64,000 nt of DNA from Nocardia albiluteola (GTDB taxonomy: Bacteria > Actinomycetota > Actinomycetes > Mycobacteriales > Mycobacteriaceae): NCBI RefSeq assembly GCF_018860155.1, contig NZ_JAHKNI010000005.1:248001-312000 (forward strand), in the 5' to 3' direction. The notes beneath the pieces are model-generated. The model was not told where the DNA came from. It did not search any database and was given only the letters and a program-made list of their open reading frames with translations. Below, one piece after another: positions 9,007 through 18,725 of the stretch; position 1 is the stretch's first letter; each line of letters starts with the position of its first letter. Both the position numbers and the translations under genes were made by a program.

Positions 9007-10548
9007 TCATCGCTCCGCCAGGGCGCGCCCGTTCGTGGCGGCGGGCGCGGTCCGCTCGCCCAGCGCCCGCTTCCACAGGTGCATGGACAGATACGAGCGC
9101 CACGGCGCCCAGCGCCCGGTATCGGTGAGCTCGATACCCAGCAGCGCCGCGCCCCGGCGCACGATCAGATCGGTATGCATGAGAATGTCCGGGTCGGCCA
9201 GCAGCCGCATGGTGACATAGTCGGCGGTCCAGGGGCCGACCCCGTCCAGGGCCAGCAGGTCCCGGCGCACGTCGGCGGCGGTGCGCCCGGGGTGCAACTC
9301 CAGATCGCCGGAGGCCAGGGCCCGGGCGACGGACACGATGGACGCGGTGCGGCGTGCCGGTCCGGTCAGCACCTCGGCGCCGTGCTCCGCGATCGCCTCC
9401 GCGGTCGGGAACAGGCGCGGCACCGGCCCGCCGATGGTGTCGCCCAGCGCCTCGACCAGCCGCGCGGTATGCGTGGTGGCCGCCGAGACCGAGATCTGCT
9501 GCCCGATCATGGTGCGCAGCAACAGTTCCGACGCGTCGGTGCAGCCGGGGACCCGGATGCCGCGGCTCAGCCCGGCGCCGCGGCCGCCGAAGCCGGCGTC
9601 GAGCGCCTCGTCGATGCCGACCGGATCGGCATCCAGGTCCAGCAGATGCCGCACCCGCGCGACGGTCGGTGCCAGGTCGCGCATGTCGTGCAGCGACAGT
9701 CCCGCCCGCACGTGCCCGGGCTGCACGCTCAGCCGCACGGTGGCGTGTCCGTGCGGAGTCCGCAGGCTGCGGGTGTAGACGCCGTCGTCCCACAGTTCCA
9801 AGCCGGGCGCGGCATGGGAGGACAGGAACCATTCCAGCCAGGCCGCATCGAGCGGTTCCCGGTACGGCAGCCGCAGCGTGAGCATCCCGTGTGGCTCCCA
9901 CGTCGGCACGTCCGAGGGACCCGCGTGGTTGCGCACGCCGGGGCCGGGCAGCGTGTCGCCGCGCAGCCGCCGCGACTCCTCGCGCAACGTCGTCGGGCTC
10001 ACCGCGAATACCTCGCGCACGGTGTCGTTGAACTGGCGGATGCTGGCGAATCCGGCGGCGAAGGCGATATCGGACATCGGCATGCGCGTGGTCTGGATCA
10101 GCAGCCGGGCGGTGTGGGCGCGGTGGGCGCGTGCCAGGGCCAGCGGCCCGGCGCCGAGTTCGGCGGACAGCACCCTGGTCAGCTGTCGCTGCGAGTAGCC
10201 CAGCGATCCCGCCAGCGCGGGCACGCCGCCGCGTTCGATGACCCCGTCGGCGATCAGCCGCATGGCACGCGATGCCAGGTCGGCGCGGGTGTTCCAGAGC
10301 GGTGACCCGGGCGCGGCGTCGGGCAGGCAGCGGCGGCAGGCCCGGAACCCGCTCTGCTGGGCGGCCGCGGCCGTGGGCAGGAAGGTCACGTTCGTCCGCT
10401 TGGGTGTGATGGCTGGACACGATGGGCGGCAGTAGATTCCGGTCGTGCGCACCGCGGTGACGAACTGCCCGTCGAAGCGGGCGTCGCGGGTCGCCACCGC
10501 GCGGTAGCAGCGCTCGAACTCCAGACCGTTAGCACTCACGCAGTCCAC
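9007..10548 (-). CDS. alkA: Ada-AlkA fusion: alkylation sensor and 3-methyladenine glycosylase
   Basis: 513 residues. Three functional parts lie in one chain. First is an Ada N-terminal zinc domain with all four cysteines (Cys40, Cys44, Cys71, Cys74), where Cys40 matches the methylphosphotriester acceptor of Ada. Second is an AraC-type helix-turn-helix (about residues 95-190). Third is an AlkA N-domain plus HhH-GPD glycosylase ending in LDGVGPWTADYVTMR and HTDLIVRRG, whose Asp fits the catalytic residue. The Ada methyltransferase domain is absent and is supplied by the downstream ogt. This is the mycobacterial arrangement. It probably senses methyl damage, activates its own operon and excises alkylated bases. 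Confidence 0.92.
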   Translation of the reverse strand: MDCVSANGLEFERCYRAVATRDARFDGQFVTAVRTTGIYCRPSCPAITPKRTNVTFLPTAAAAQQSGFRACRRCLPDAAPGSPLWNTRADLASRAMRLIADGVIERGGVPALAGSLGYSQRQLTRVLSAELGAGPLALARAHRAHTARLLIQTTRMPMSDIAFAAGFASIRQFNDTVREVFAVSPTTLREESRRLRGDTLPGPGVRNHAGPSDVPTWEPHGMLTLRLPYREPLDAAWLEWFLSSHAAPGLELWDDGVYTRSLRTPHGHATVRLSVQPGHVRAGLSLHDMRDLAPTVARVRHLLDLDADPVGIDEALDAGFGGRGAGLSRGIRVPGCTDASELLLRTMIGQQISVSAATTHTARLVEALGDTIGGPVPRLFPTAEAIAEHGAEVLTGPARRTASIVSVARALASGDLELHPGRTAADVRRDLLALDGVGPWTADYVTMRLLADPDILMHTDLIVRRGAALLGIELTDTGRWAPWRSYLSMHLWKRALGERTAPAATNGRALAER

Positions 10549-10776
10549 AATTGCAGGCCGAGGCCGTCGATGCTAGCGGAAAAAAGACATCTACCCCCAC
10601 TGTGTGCGGATGTCCGATTTTCGGTGTTGGGGAATGCGGTGGATGGTGGCCGCCGGTGCTGATCGGTGCACGGTGCATCTGCGACTGCACGCGTGGGCCT
10701 TTGGCCCCTTGCTCGCCGAGGTTGACTCTGCAAGTGTGGACTTCCCAATGGAAGAAATCGGAAGCGGTGCAGTGCG

Positions 10777-11424
10777 ATGTCCGAGTCGTGGATCATCCTG
10801 CCGTACAGTGCCTTTCTCTGTTTCGCGCTGGGGCAGGTGTGGCGTTTCCGGCACGACCGGTTCGCGGCGATCGCTGTCTCGACCGGTGACGGCCGGCTGC
10901 ACGAAATCGGCACCGCGGCATGTCGTTACGGGATGGGCGCGCTGATCGCGGCCCGCATGCTGGACGTGCTCGGTTCGGGACCACACATGCACCCGTCCGT
11001 TGCGTTGCGTCTGGCCATCGATACCGTGGAGATCGTGGCCCTACCGGTGGCCGTGGCCGGGGCGGTCCTGTACCTCGTCCCGGCGATGATCGCCGATCCG
11101 GATCATGGGTCGGTCTCGCCGCTCGATCGCCTCACGCTGCCGGTGCTGGCGGGCATGCTGTTGTCCTGGGCGGCAGTCGAATTCGCCCCCGACTCCGTCG
11201 TCGGCCCATCCCGCACCGCCGATACGCTGTTCATCTGGTTCCGGTCGCTGTTCACCGCGCATCCGAACGCGGCCGTCATGGCGCATGCGCCCGGCCTCTA
11301 TCAGCTTCGCGGCCTGATGATTCTGCTGCTCATCGCGATCTGGCCCTACACCCGGCTCGGGGGCCTGTTCGCCGGGCCGCTCGTCAGGCGGTCCAATTCG
11401 GACAGGATGCTGGTGCGCAGGTAA
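10777..11424 (+). CDS. NarI-like membrane protein without heme ligands
   Basis: 215 residues with five likely membrane segments. The ends resemble the gamma subunit of respiratory nitrate reductase (NarI): WIILPYSAFLCFALGQVWRF near the start and LRGLMILLLIAIWPYTRLGG near the end. Aligned by eye to E. coli NarI, the four axial histidines (56, 66, 187, 205) fall on Arg, Arg, Arg and Gly. The protein should therefore not bind the two b hemes in the usual way. There are no narG, narH or narJ genes nearby. Start is ATG 10777 with GGAAGCGG about 9 bases upstream. Its last 79 bases overlap the converging TetR gene. The family call is by inspection only. Confidence 0.55.
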   Translation: MSESWIILPYSAFLCFALGQVWRFRHDRFAAIAVSTGDGRLHEIGTAACRYGMGALIAARMLDVLGSGPHMHPSVALRLAIDTVEIVALPVAVAGAVLYLVPAMIADPDHGSVSPLDRLTLPVLAGMLLSWAAVEFAPDSVVGPSRTADTLFIWFRSLFTAHPNAAVMAHAPGLYQLRGLMILLLIAIWPYTRLGGLFAGPLVRRSNSDRMLVRR

Positions 11425-12026
11425 TCCCAGCTGGGCGTGAGGGATTCGCATCCTGGCACGGCACCGAGCGCCACGACCGAGCACATCGAGGCCAGGCTGA
11501 TGCGCAGCCAGTCGCGCACAGCGGGCGCCGTGGCGACGGCCGGCGCGATCTCGGCGACCATGCCGTACAGGACCGTGTCCAGATGCCGTGCGAGATCGGC
11601 TACCGCTTCGGCGATTTCGGGATCGGTGCGCGCGGCGCCGATGAATTCGAGCATCGCCCAGTTGGTCGGGAGGTTGACGCCCGTCCACATCAGGTCGACC
11701 AGGCGCATCACCCGGTCGTGCTCGGCACCGTCGGTGGGCAGATCCGAGCGGAAGGTCTCGGCGAACAGGTCGGCCAGGCGGATCGTCGCGGCCTTGACCA
11801 GGTCGGCCTTGGACCGGAAGTGGTGCTGCTGCGCGCCCTGGCTCAGGCCCGCGAGCTCGGCGACGCCGCGGGTCGTCGTGGCCGCGTAACCGTTGACGAC
11901 CAGGCTCTGGATCGTGGCATAATATATGGCCCGCGAACAGGAGTCGAGATGACCGCGACGATGCGCATCGACAACCGTCCAGCCCGATCTCGATCCCGGC
12001 GCGAGGCGCTCGCCGCGGACGTCCAC
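11346..12026 (-). CDS. TetR-family regulator
   Basis: 226 residues as drawn. The helix-turn-helix is typical (NGYAATTTRGVAELAGLSQG, then a QHHFRSKADLV recognition helix), followed by a ligand-binding region. The start is problematic. Conserved sequence begins near base 11945, yet the only canonical in-frame start upstream is ATG 12026, which would overlap the divergent MpaB gene by 78 bases. The AT-rich tract at 11918-11927, between the two genes, is the likely shared promoter. It probably controls the divergent oxygenase. The 3' end overlaps the NarI-like gene by 79 bases on the opposite strand. Confidence 0.8.
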   Translation of the reverse strand: MDVRGERLAPGSRSGWTVVDAHRRGHLDSCSRAIYYATIQSLVVNGYAATTTRGVAELAGLSQGAQQHHFRSKADLVKAATIRLADLFAETFRSDLPTDGAEHDRVMRLVDLMWTGVNLPTNWAMLEFIGAARTDPEIAEAVADLARHLDTVLYGMVAEIAPAVATAPAVRDWLRISLASMCSVVALGAVPGCESLTPSWDYLRTSILSELDRLTSGPANRPPSRV

Positions 12027-12905
12027 TGGTTCGGCGCCTCGCTACCCCTGGCGTTCTTCGGGCAGCTGCTGTTTGATCAGGTGGCCTACCGCGAGATCGC
12101 GGCATCGGTCGACCGCACCGGCCGATTCGCCGAGAACTTCACCGATCGCAGCGTGCGCAGCTTCGCCTTCGGGGCGCTGATGCTGCACACCGATGCGCAG
12201 GACGCGCAGCGGTTTCGGGAGCTGGTCAAGACCCTGCACCGCGATGTGCACGGCGTCGGGAAGGGGGAGTTCGCCGATACCCGTTACAGCGCTTTCGATC
12301 CCGAACTGTGGATGTGGATCGCCATCAGCACGATCAACTCGGTGTATCAGGCGTACATCCGAGTCTGCGGGCGGCCGCTCGACGCGGCTGATCGCGAAAT
12401 CGTCTATCAGACATTACGTTCGGAGATGACCTTTCTGGAACTGCCCAGCCGTCAGGGCAAACTGCCCGCCACGCTCGACGATATGCTCGCCGAGTACGAC
12501 CGGGTAGCGGCAACGAAGTTGGCGGACAACTCATTTCTGCAGTACGCCCGCCGGACCATCTGGCGATTGCCGTTCCCCACACTGGTGGTTCCGGTGGCGC
12601 TCCCGGCACCGCTGCAGCCGGCGTGGCGGCTGCTCGCGGCATTGGCGGCGCGGCCGGTCGTCATCTGCTCGACGGCCGCGGCGCATCCGCGCATGCGTGA
12701 GCTGCTCGGCCAGCCCTGGGGGCCGCGCCATCGCGCCGAGTACCTCGTCTATCGCACGGCCCTGCGCACGGCCTGGCGCCGGCTGCCCCGCCGTCTCATG
12801 CTGGAACCGCTGGCCTACAACCGATACGAGTACGAGCGTCTACGCGACTCCTATCAGAGCCTGCTGCTCGAATCCTTTGCGCCGCAGGATCAGTCGGCGA
12901 CCTGA
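11949..12905 (+). CDS. Oxygenase MpaB family protein (DUF2236)
   Basis: 318 residues from ATG 11949, preceded by AGGAG at 11939-11943. MpaB-type proteins bind b-type heme and act as oxygenases; the family includes latex-clearing protein and the mycophenolate enzyme MpaB'. Conserved features here are FTDRSVRSFAFGALML near residue 60, a His-containing LHRDVHGVG block and the FDPELWMWIAI motif. A divergent TetR regulator next door is the usual arrangement in nocardiae and mycobacteria. The substrate cannot be told from sequence. Confidence 0.85.
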   Translation: MTATMRIDNRPARSRSRREALAADVHWFGASLPLAFFGQLLFDQVAYREIAASVDRTGRFAENFTDRSVRSFAFGALMLHTDAQDAQRFRELVKTLHRDVHGVGKGEFADTRYSAFDPELWMWIAISTINSVYQAYIRVCGRPLDAADREIVYQTLRSEMTFLELPSRQGKLPATLDDMLAEYDRVAATKLADNSFLQYARRTIWRLPFPTLVVPVALPAPLQPAWRLLAALAARPVVICSTAAAHPRMRELLGQPWGPRHRAEYLVYRTALRTAWRRLPRRLMLEPLAYNRYEYERLRDSYQSLLLESFAPQDQSAT

Positions 12906-12982
12906 GTCCGGACCGGCGTGCCGTCGGCCCTCGGATTCGGATGAGTGGCGCGACGGCCTCGGTGTAACGCCGGAATCCGGGG

Positions 12983-14641
12983 CTATTGCCCGGAACTCGG
13001 TTGCGGACCTACCGACGCTGATTTCAGTTGTGCCTCATAGCTGTACGCCAGATGCTCGCGGGATTTGACGGTGTCGGGGTGATCAGGGCCCAGGATGCGT
13101 TCGCGATCCTCGACCGTGCGGGCGTGGGTCTCGATCGCGTCGGCGAAGCGTCCTGCCTCGTGGTAGGCGACGGCAAGGTTGTTGCGGGCGACGAGGGTGT
13201 GGGGATGGTCCGGGCCGAGTTCGCGTTCGCGCGCGGCCAGGATGTGCTGGAACAGTTCGACGGCCCGGCCCGCCTGCCCGGAATCCGCATAGGCGAAGGC
13301 CAGGCCCAGCCGGGCGCGCTCGGTGATGGGATGCTCCGCGCCGAGCGTGCGCTCTCCGGTGTGCAGCACCCGCTCGAACAGGGCGATGGCATCGGCCGTG
13401 CGGCGTGCGGCGGCACGGTCGGAGGCCAGGGTGACCATGGAGTAGAGGGTGTCGGTGTGCTCGGGGCCGAGGATGCGTTCGCGCGCGGCCAGCAGGCGCT
13501 CGTCGAGCCCGGTGGCCTCGTCGGTGCGCCCGGCCTCCCGCAGGGCCGAGGCCAGTGACTCACAGGTGATCAGCGTGCTGGGATTCTCGGGCCCGAGCAG
13601 TCGCTCGCTGGCGGCGAGGGTGATCCGGTACAGATCGATGGCCTCGTCGAGCCGGCCGCCCTCGCGGTAGGCCAGGGCCAGGTTGTGGCGCGAGGTGAGG
13701 GTGTCCTTGTGGTCGGCGCCGTAGCCCTGTTCGGAGTCGGCGAGGGTGCGCTCGTACACCTCGATCGCCTCATCGATCCGCCCGGCCTCCCGCAGGCTCC
13801 GGGCCAGGTTGCCGCGGAAGATCAGGGTATCGGAATCCTGTGGGCCGAAGGTGTGTTCGCTGTCGGTGAGTACCCGTTCGTACAGGTCGACGGCCTCGGT
13901 GAAGCGGCCGGATTCGCGGTAGGCGCGGGCCAGATTGGCCGCGGAGATCAACGTTTCGCGATGTAGCGGGCCCATTACCCGTTCCCGGTCGGCCAGGACG
14001 CGTTCGTACATCGCGATGATCTCGGCTTGGTGGTCGTCGCGATCCGAAGCTGCACCCGCGGTGGGGGTTTGGGGCTCGGCGGCCGGAGAGGGGTTCGGAT
14101 TGGGTGGCCCGAAGATGCCGGCATGCAGCGGTTCCGGGGGCTGGTACCGATCCGGGCCGAGTGGTTCGGCGGAGGTTACCGGTGCCTGAGGCGAGGCCGG
14201 AACGGGTTCGGGAGGGGCGTGCGGCGGTTCGGGGACGGCAACGACCGCACGGTCCTGCGGTATGGCGGGTATCGATCCGGATCGATTGGTGGGCAGGGGT
14301 TCCGGAACCTCGGTCGGAACCGGCTCGAGTTCGGCGGGCGGTGCTTCCGGTGCCGTGCGCGGCGCACTCGGCTCCGGTTCGGCCGCGCCGGACGACAGCA
14401 CGAGTTTCAGTGTGTGCGTGGTGAGTTCGCCCATTCGTGCGGCGTCCGGTCCGGCCACGCGGAACCGGGGCTCGCCGTCCACGGCCTCGATCAGGACCTG
14501 CACCGTCAATTCGGCGGTGCTCGGGACGAACCGACCGGTTCGGGGAATACGCTCGGCTGCGGCGGTGAGCTGCCCATCGAGCGCGGTCAGCACATCGGCC
14601 AGCGTGAGCGCCCCGTCCGTGTGATTCCGATTCTCCGCCAC
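12983..14641 (-). CDS. Tetratricopeptide-repeat protein with N-terminal beta domain
   Basis: 552 residues. Residues 1-85 form a compact domain (LADVLTALDGQLTAA, then alternating hydrophobic strands such as ELTVQVLIEAV). It resembles the trypsin-co-occurring domains of actinobacterial conflict systems, though this match is tentative. A Pro/Glu-rich linker (about 86-205) follows. Then come seven to eight 42-residue kinesin-light-chain-type TPR units with the hallmarks NLA.AYRE.GR and LGP.HPDTL. In other actinobacteria such arrays sit behind NB-ARC or protease domains; neither is present here. Likely a protein-protein scaffold. Confidence 0.8.
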   Translation of the reverse strand: MAENRNHTDGALTLADVLTALDGQLTAAAERIPRTGRFVPSTAELTVQVLIEAVDGEPRFRVAGPDAARMGELTTHTLKLVLSSGAAEPEPSAPRTAPEAPPAELEPVPTEVPEPLPTNRSGSIPAIPQDRAVVAVPEPPHAPPEPVPASPQAPVTSAEPLGPDRYQPPEPLHAGIFGPPNPNPSPAAEPQTPTAGAASDRDDHQAEIIAMYERVLADRERVMGPLHRETLISAANLARAYRESGRFTEAVDLYERVLTDSEHTFGPQDSDTLIFRGNLARSLREAGRIDEAIEVYERTLADSEQGYGADHKDTLTSRHNLALAYREGGRLDEAIDLYRITLAASERLLGPENPSTLITCESLASALREAGRTDEATGLDERLLAARERILGPEHTDTLYSMVTLASDRAAARRTADAIALFERVLHTGERTLGAEHPITERARLGLAFAYADSGQAGRAVELFQHILAARERELGPDHPHTLVARNNLAVAYHEAGRFADAIETHARTVEDRERILGPDHPDTVKSREHLAYSYEAQLKSASVGPQPSSGQ

Positions 14642-14730
14642 GGGATTCCCCCTCGCTGCGATCGTCTCACCGCTCGGGCGCGCGGCGTCCCATCGAGCTT
14701 ATCGCGTCGGCGCCCGAGGTGGGCGAGAGC

Positions 14731-15381
14731 TCAATCATTCTCCGTCGCAACGATGTCCGGCAGTTCGGTAAGGCTGTGGATTCGCCAGTCGGACAGGTTC
14801 GCGAGCTCGGGTTCGTTGCGGTGCAGCCAGCCCCAGGGGCCGCGCTGGATGAATACCGTACGCATGCCGGCCTTCTTGGCCGGTGCGATGTCGTTGTCCA
14901 GACGATCGCCCACATAGACGATCTCGTCGGCGCTGCCCGGCGCCACCTCGGCGACCCTGGCGAAGAATTCGGCGGCGGGCTTGGTGACGCCCCAATCATC
15001 GGACGTCGCAATGAAATCCGCAGGAAGGTCCATCTCGCGCAGGATGTGCCCGGATCGGACGGTCTGATTGCCGACGATGCCGACCCAGACTCCCAGCTCC
15101 CGCAGCGCGGACAACGCGGGGCGGGCGTCCGGGTAGAGATCCTCCTCGCCGTAGGTCTCCGGTTGCCCCGCATCCGCCCGGGCCTGCCGCTCGCGGATGA
15201 GGTCGAAGTCAGGGCGGAACACCCGAAAGCCCTCCCGGAAGTCCTGACCCCTGGCGATCGCCGCACCGAACACCGCGGCGAACGTCAGCCGGGGAACCCC
15301 GAGCCAGTCCGCCCACGCCTCGAACCCGCGGGTCTCGTCGACCAGGGTCTCACCGACGTCGAAGACGATTGCCGAAATCAT
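14731..15381 (-). CDS. HAD-superfamily hydrolase
   Basis: 216 residues. Haloacid-dehalogenase fold: motif I FDVGETLVDE near the N-terminus, motif II Asn/Thr in IVGNQT, a motif III Lys in GVTKPAAEFF and motif IV VYVGDRLDND. The nucleophile Asp8 is present. The second Asp of the usual DxDxT is Gly (D-V-G-E-T), a variant seen in a subgroup of HAD proteins that may alter the phosphatase step. A helical cap lies between motifs I and II. The substrate is not predictable. It is divergent from ychF across 260 bases that show no other gene. Confidence 0.85.
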   Translation of the reverse strand: MISAIVFDVGETLVDETRGFEAWADWLGVPRLTFAAVFGAAIARGQDFREGFRVFRPDFDLIRERQARADAGQPETYGEEDLYPDARPALSALRELGVWVGIVGNQTVRSGHILREMDLPADFIATSDDWGVTKPAAEFFARVAEVAPGSADEIVYVGDRLDNDIAPAKKAGMRTVFIQRGPWGWLHRNEPELANLSDWRIHSLTELPDIVATEND

Positions 15382-15641
15382 GCAGCAACGGTACCGGGCA
15401 GTCGGCCCCGGGACGGGGGACTTCGAATCGCATCGGCTATGTGCGAAACCGGCATTGGGCGAAGTCGGCCAGGTTCCACGCCACCGATTCCGCCCGTGCT
15501 GCTTCGGTTCGGCATTGCGATCGGAACTCGATGACTGCCGGTGATCGTGATCACAATGCTCGGCCCCCCCACGGCGCCGCGCAGGCGTTCGCCGAAGGCC
15601 TGCGAGCAGGCGGTTCGCGCGCCGCGTAAACTCTCTTTCTC

Positions 15642-16721
15642 GTGAGTCTCACCCTCGGAATCGTCGGCCTGCCCAACGTCGGAAAGTCGACGCTGTTCAA
15701 CGCGCTGACCAAGAACGACGTGCTGGCAGCGAACTACCCGTTCGCCACCATCGAGCCCAACGTCGGCGTGGTCCCGCTGCCCGACCCCCGGCTCGACCAG
15801 CTCGCCGGGATCTTCCATTCCGAGCGCATCGTGCCCGCGACCGTGTCGTTCGTCGACATCGCGGGCATTGTGAAGGGCGCGTCCGAGGGCGCCGGGCTCG
15901 GTAACAAGTTCCTGGCCAACATCCGGGAGGCCGACGCCATCTGCCAGGTGGTGCGGGTGTTCGCCGACGACGATGTGGTCCACGTCGACGGCAAGGTGGA
16001 TCCCACAGCCGACATCGAGGTGATCGAGACCGAGCTGATCCTGGCCGACCTGCAGACCCTCGAGAAGGCGGTCGTGCGGTTGGAGAAGGAGGCCAAGGTC
16101 AAGAAGGACCGCAAGCCGGTCGCCGACGCCGCCAAGGCCGCGCAGGAGATCCTGAACGGCGGCACCACCCTGTTCGCCGCCGGCTCGAAGGTGGATGCCG
16201 AACTGCTGAAAGAGCTTTCGCTGCTCACCACCAAGCCGTTCCTGTACGTATTCAACGCCGACGAGTCGGTCCTGACCGACGAGGCGAAGGTCGCCGAGCT
16301 GAAAGCCGCTGTGGCGCCGGCGGATGCGGTCTTCCTGGACGCGAAGGTCGAGGCCGAGCTGCTCGAGCTCGACACCGAATCCGCCATGGAACTGCTGGAA
16401 TCCATCGGCCAGACCGAACCCGGCCTGCACGCCCTGGCCCGCGCCGGCTTCCACACCCTGGGCCTGCAGACCTACCTGACCGCGGGCCCGAAAGAGGCCC
16501 GCGCCTGGACAATTCACCAGGGCGACACGGCCCCCAAGGCCGCCGGCGTCATCCACACCGATTTCGAACGCGGCTTCATCAAGGCCGAAATCGTCGCCTT
16601 CACCGACCTGGTCGAAGCGGGCTCCATGGCCGCGGCCAAGTCCGCGGGCAAGGTCCGCATGGAGGGCAAGGATTACGTTATGGCGGACGGTGACGTCGTC
16701 GAGTTCAGGTTCAATGTGTAA
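15642..16721 (+). CDS. ychF: Redox-regulated ATPase YchF
   Basis: 359 residues from GTG 15642. YchF (OLA1) is a universal Obg-like P-loop protein that binds ATP rather than GTP and contacts the ribosome. G1 is GLPNVGKSTLF at residues 8-18, G3 lies in VDIAGIVKGA, and the base-recognition loop is FNADE (NxxE instead of NKxD), which explains ATP preference. The C-terminal TGS domain runs to the end. Length is exact for the family. The last 20 coding bases and 44 bases beyond the stop are repeated at 20773-20836. A strong hairpin lies about 90 bases after the stop. Confidence 0.97.
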   Translation: MSLTLGIVGLPNVGKSTLFNALTKNDVLAANYPFATIEPNVGVVPLPDPRLDQLAGIFHSERIVPATVSFVDIAGIVKGASEGAGLGNKFLANIREADAICQVVRVFADDDVVHVDGKVDPTADIEVIETELILADLQTLEKAVVRLEKEAKVKKDRKPVADAAKAAQEILNGGTTLFAAGSKVDAELLKELSLLTTKPFLYVFNADESVLTDEAKVAELKAAVAPADAVFLDAKVEAELLELDTESAMELLESIGQTEPGLHALARAGFHTLGLQTYLTAGPKEARAWTIHQGDTAPKAAGVIHTDFERGFIKAEIVAFTDLVEAGSMAAAKSAGKVRMEGKDYVMADGDVVEFRFNV

Positions 16722-16764
16722 GCGGTGACCGCCTGGCGTTCGGCCCGCAGCGTTCTGTGCCGCG
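16701..16764. repeat. Direct repeat A, copy 1 (ychF 3' end)
   Basis: 64 bases covering the last six codons and stop of ychF and 44 bases beyond. It matches 20773-20836 in the same orientation at 62 of 64 positions, and one of the two differences is a synonymous third base (AAT/AAC). The repeat spans the end of a housekeeping gene, a common site for integration or recombination. Confidence 0.85.
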
Positions 16765-16788
16765 CGTGTATCGCTGCTGGTAGAGACT
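16762..16788. repeat. Direct repeat C, copy 1
   Basis: 27 bases identical to 18668-18694 in the same orientation. It overlaps the end of repeat A by three bases. It contains GGTAGAG, which recalls a tRNA D-arm, but no tRNA can be folded around it. Confidence 0.75.
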
Positions 16789-16808
16789 CTGCCGAGCCCA
16801 GTCGGTTC

Positions 16809-16835
16809 GGCCACCGTGCGGTCGGCACGGTGGCC
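16809..16835. terminator. Terminator between converging ychF and membrane-protein gene
   Basis: Perfect 11-base inverted repeat GGCCACCGTGC (16809-16819) and GCACGGTGGCC (16825-16835) with a five-base loop. It lies between two converging genes and can stop both. Confidence 0.7.
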
Positions 16836-16867
16836 CTTGCCCGGGGCCGAGTCGCGGACCCTGGACC

Positions 16868-17949
<1,082 letters not shown>

Positions 17950-17953
<4 letters not shown>

Positions 17954-18279
17954 TGCGACCCCGATCTCGATCCTGGGGTCGACGGCGGGGTTGAGGGCGG
18001 GGGCGGGACCGAGGTCGGGGCCGGGGGCCCGATCCTGCTCGGCCCCGGATGTCGAGGTAGCGGCGAGACCGTAGGGGGAAGTGGTGGGACCGTAGGGGGA
18101 AGTGGTGGGACCGTTTCCCCATCGTGCGGCCCGGTCACCGGCGCGTCGGTCACCTGCGGGACACTGGCGGGCGAGGTGGGCGTCTCGTTCGACGAATGGG
18201 GGCAGCCCCCCAGCAGAAGGCACGCTGCTGCCGCGTTCGCAACGGCAACCGCCGCTCGCGTGCGATCGTTCACCGCCAC
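17950..18279 (-). CDS. Small Pro-rich lipoprotein
   Basis: About 109 residues from GTG 18279 (GTG 18297 and GTG 18273 are alternatives; GGAG lies 11 bases before 18279). A basic N-terminus, the hydrophobic AAVAVANAAAACLLL and a lipobox LLGGC mark a lipoprotein signal. The mature part is almost entirely Pro/Ser/Thr/Val with a repeated PPLPPTV unit encoded by a 21-base tandem repeat. Such Pro-rich lipoproteins usually span the cell wall. The stop overlaps the ATG of the following membrane protein, so they form a two-gene operon. No homologous family recognised. Confidence 0.55.
18067..18115. repeat. 21-base tandem repeat in the lipoprotein gene
   Basis: Two exact 21-base units (18067-18087 and 18088-18108) plus the start of a third. 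The unit length is a multiple of three and encodes the TVPPLPP repeat on the minus strand. Confidence 0.85.
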
Positions 18280-18385
18280 TGTGCACCCTGCTCCCACGTG
18301 GAAACGACCCAGAAGTTAGCGGACGACCACCATCGCGTGCCCGAGTATCGCGCTCACCGAATGAGCAACGCGCGTTCGATCCCTC

Positions 18386-18428
18386 ATAAATCGGCGGAAT
18401 TCAAGATAAATCGGCGGAATTCAAGATA
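18386..18428. repeat. 20-base tandem duplication
   Basis: ATAAATCGGCGGAATTCAAG occurs twice head to tail (18386-18405, 18406-18425), and ATA begins a third unit. It is AT-richer than the surroundings. No function is evident. Confidence 0.85.
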
Positions 18429-18667
18429 CCCCGTTCACGGCCCGTATTTTCGGTGACACACCATACAGATGTCGTCGTCGGCGAGCTTGTCGCGGCTTCG
18501 GTAGTTCCACTTCGCGATCAGCACCCTCGTCGTTGGCGCCACCTGAACGCAGGCGCCGATGCGCCACTTGACGAGTCGAACTCTGAGCAGGGCGTTTGAC
18601 GTGCAGATATTCGATGCCAAGCGGGTCGAGTTCCGTAGCGGATCAGCCTCTGCGAAGAAGTAGGGCA

Positions 18668-18694
18668 GCGCGTGTATCGCTGCTGGTAGAGACT
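18668..18694. repeat. Direct repeat C, copy 2
   Basis: 27 bases identical to 16762-16788. It is followed within three bases by a 9-base-pair hairpin; copy 1 is followed by a different, weaker one. Confidence 0.75.
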
Positions 18695-18696
18695 TC

Positions 18697-18725
18697 GAGC
18701 CCCCATCCGGTGTGGTTGGGGGCTC
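18697..18725. terminator. Strong hairpin after repeat C
   Basis: GAGCCCCCA (18697-18705) and TGGGGGCTC (18717-18725) pair perfectly around an 11-base loop. It lies about 155 bases downstream of the diiron hydrolase gene, so it may end that transcript, or it may be a structural part of the repeat. Confidence 0.4.

Noticed and set aside
10549..10776. Overlapping frames between alkA and the NarI-like gene
   Set aside because: Frames on both strands are low-quality and mutually overlapping; this is treated as the alkA promoter region and the upstream region of the NarI-like gene.
18435..18620. 61-codon minus-strand frame with CMVCH
   Set aside because: It has no ribosome site or recognisable homology and lies in a repeat-rich gap; at most a remnant.
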